Assembly (NCBI GenBank): GCA_027451085.1
Contig: DAIDKA010000192.1
Location: 1-32,209 of the forward strand
Length of the DNA stretch: 32,209 bases
Direction: 5' to 3'
DNA from: Gammaproteobacteria bacterium
GTDB taxonomy: Bacteria > Pseudomonadota > Gammaproteobacteria > Steroidobacterales > Steroidobacteraceae
Below, piece by piece: positions 31,494 to 32,209 of the stretch (position 1 is the first letter of the stretch; each line of letters begins with the position of its first letter). Made by a program: the position numbers and the translations under genes. Under the pieces are notes generated by a model. The model searched no databases and was not told the origin of the DNA. It was given only the letters and a program-made list of their open reading frames with translations.

Positions 31494-32209
31494 TCGGGTC
31501 GGCTCTCATCCTCGGCGGCGGCATCGCCGGCATGTCCGCCGCAATCGCGTTGCGCGCGCGTGGCGTACCGGTGACGCTGATCGACGCCGACTCCGGCTGG
31601 CGCAGCTACGGCGCAGGTATCAGTCTCACCGGGATGTCGCTGCGCGCGTTTGAACAGCTGGGCACCCTGCAGGAGATCCGGCGCCAAGGCTTCGTGACTG
31701 CAGGCATGCGCGGCCGCGCGCTGGATGGCACGCTGCTGTTTGAAGCGCCGGTGCCACCGGCACCGCAGGCAGTCCAGTGCAGCGGCGGCATCATGCGCCC
31801 CGTACTGCACGAAATTCTTGCCACGCAGGTGCGTGCTGCAGGAACCGAGGTGCGCCTGGGCCTCAAGGCCGTCGGGTTCGACGATGATGGCGCCGGGGTG
31901 ACGGTGCGCTTCAGCGACGGCGGGCGGGGGCGCTACGAGCTGGTGGTCGCGGCGGACGGCCTGTACTCCGAGACACGGCGGCAGCTGTTTCCCGGCGCAA
32001 TGCAGCCGCGGTTCACCGGCCAGGGCTGCTGGCGCGCGGTGGCGCCGCGCCCGGCCGAAGTCGATCGGACCGAAATGTTCTTTGGTGGCCCGGTCAAGGT
32101 CGGAATCAACCCCGTCTCGTCCTCGCAGCTGTACGTTTTTGTGCTCGAGCACGTGCCGGACAACCCGCGCTATGAGCCGGACCAGCTCGTTGCGCACTTG
32201 CGTGAGCTG
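31490..32209 (+). CDS. FAD-dependent monooxygenase (PheA/UbiH-like), 3'-truncated by window edge (GTG start, not in ORF track)
   Basis: Hand translation from GTG 31490: MIGSALILGGGIAGMSAAIALRARGVPVTLIDAD...YELVVAADGLYSETRRQLFPG, open to the last base; GTGA overlap with VOC stop. Confidence 0.9.
   Translation, partial: MIGSALILGGGIAGMSAAIALRARGVPVTLIDADSGWRSYGAGISLTGMSLRAFEQLGTLQEIRRQGFVTAGMRGRALDGTLLFEAPVPPAPQAVQCSGGIMRPVLHEILATQVRAAGTEVRLGLKAVGFDDDGAGVTVRFSDGGRGRYELVVAADGLYSETRRQLFPGAMQPRFTGQGCWRAVAPRPAEVDRTEMFFGGPVKVGINPVSSSQLYVFVLEHVPDNPRYEPDQLVAHLREL

Overview
High-GC proteobacterial (probably gammaproteobacterial) chromosome segment that appears to span the replication origin. Left edge: FixJ-type response regulator (cut by the window) and a PAS/hybrid histidine kinase, tail-to-tail with yidC-yidD-rnpA-rpmH (minus strand). 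Centre: dnaA-dnaN-[GFA-family gene]-recF-gyrB (plus strand). The dnaA-dnaN gap looks like oriC: three 1-mismatch DnaA boxes, five GATC sites in 80 bp and an AT-rich end. Two perfect and one near-perfect Pseudomonas-type parS sites (TGTTCCACGTGGAACA) lie before, inside and at the 3' end of recF; the two in recF both encode FHVEQ. Next come a vapC-like remnant, a TraB/GumN-like protein, a TPR + ATP-grasp fusion, an RND efflux operon (permease-MFP-OMF), fbp, recQ, trx and a LysR regulator. Right end: an apparent aromatic/phenylpropanoid catabolic island with two secreted small-fold proteins, an isoeugenol monooxygenase/lignostilbene dioxygenase-like carotenoid oxygenase translationally coupled to a cytochrome c-PQQ dehydrogenase, an IclR regulator, and a divergent extradiol (VOC) dioxygenase coupled to an FAD monooxygenase that runs off the window. 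This island and the TPR/ATP-grasp gene are the best candidates for undescribed function. No tRNA, rRNA, CRISPR array or intact mobile element was recognised.
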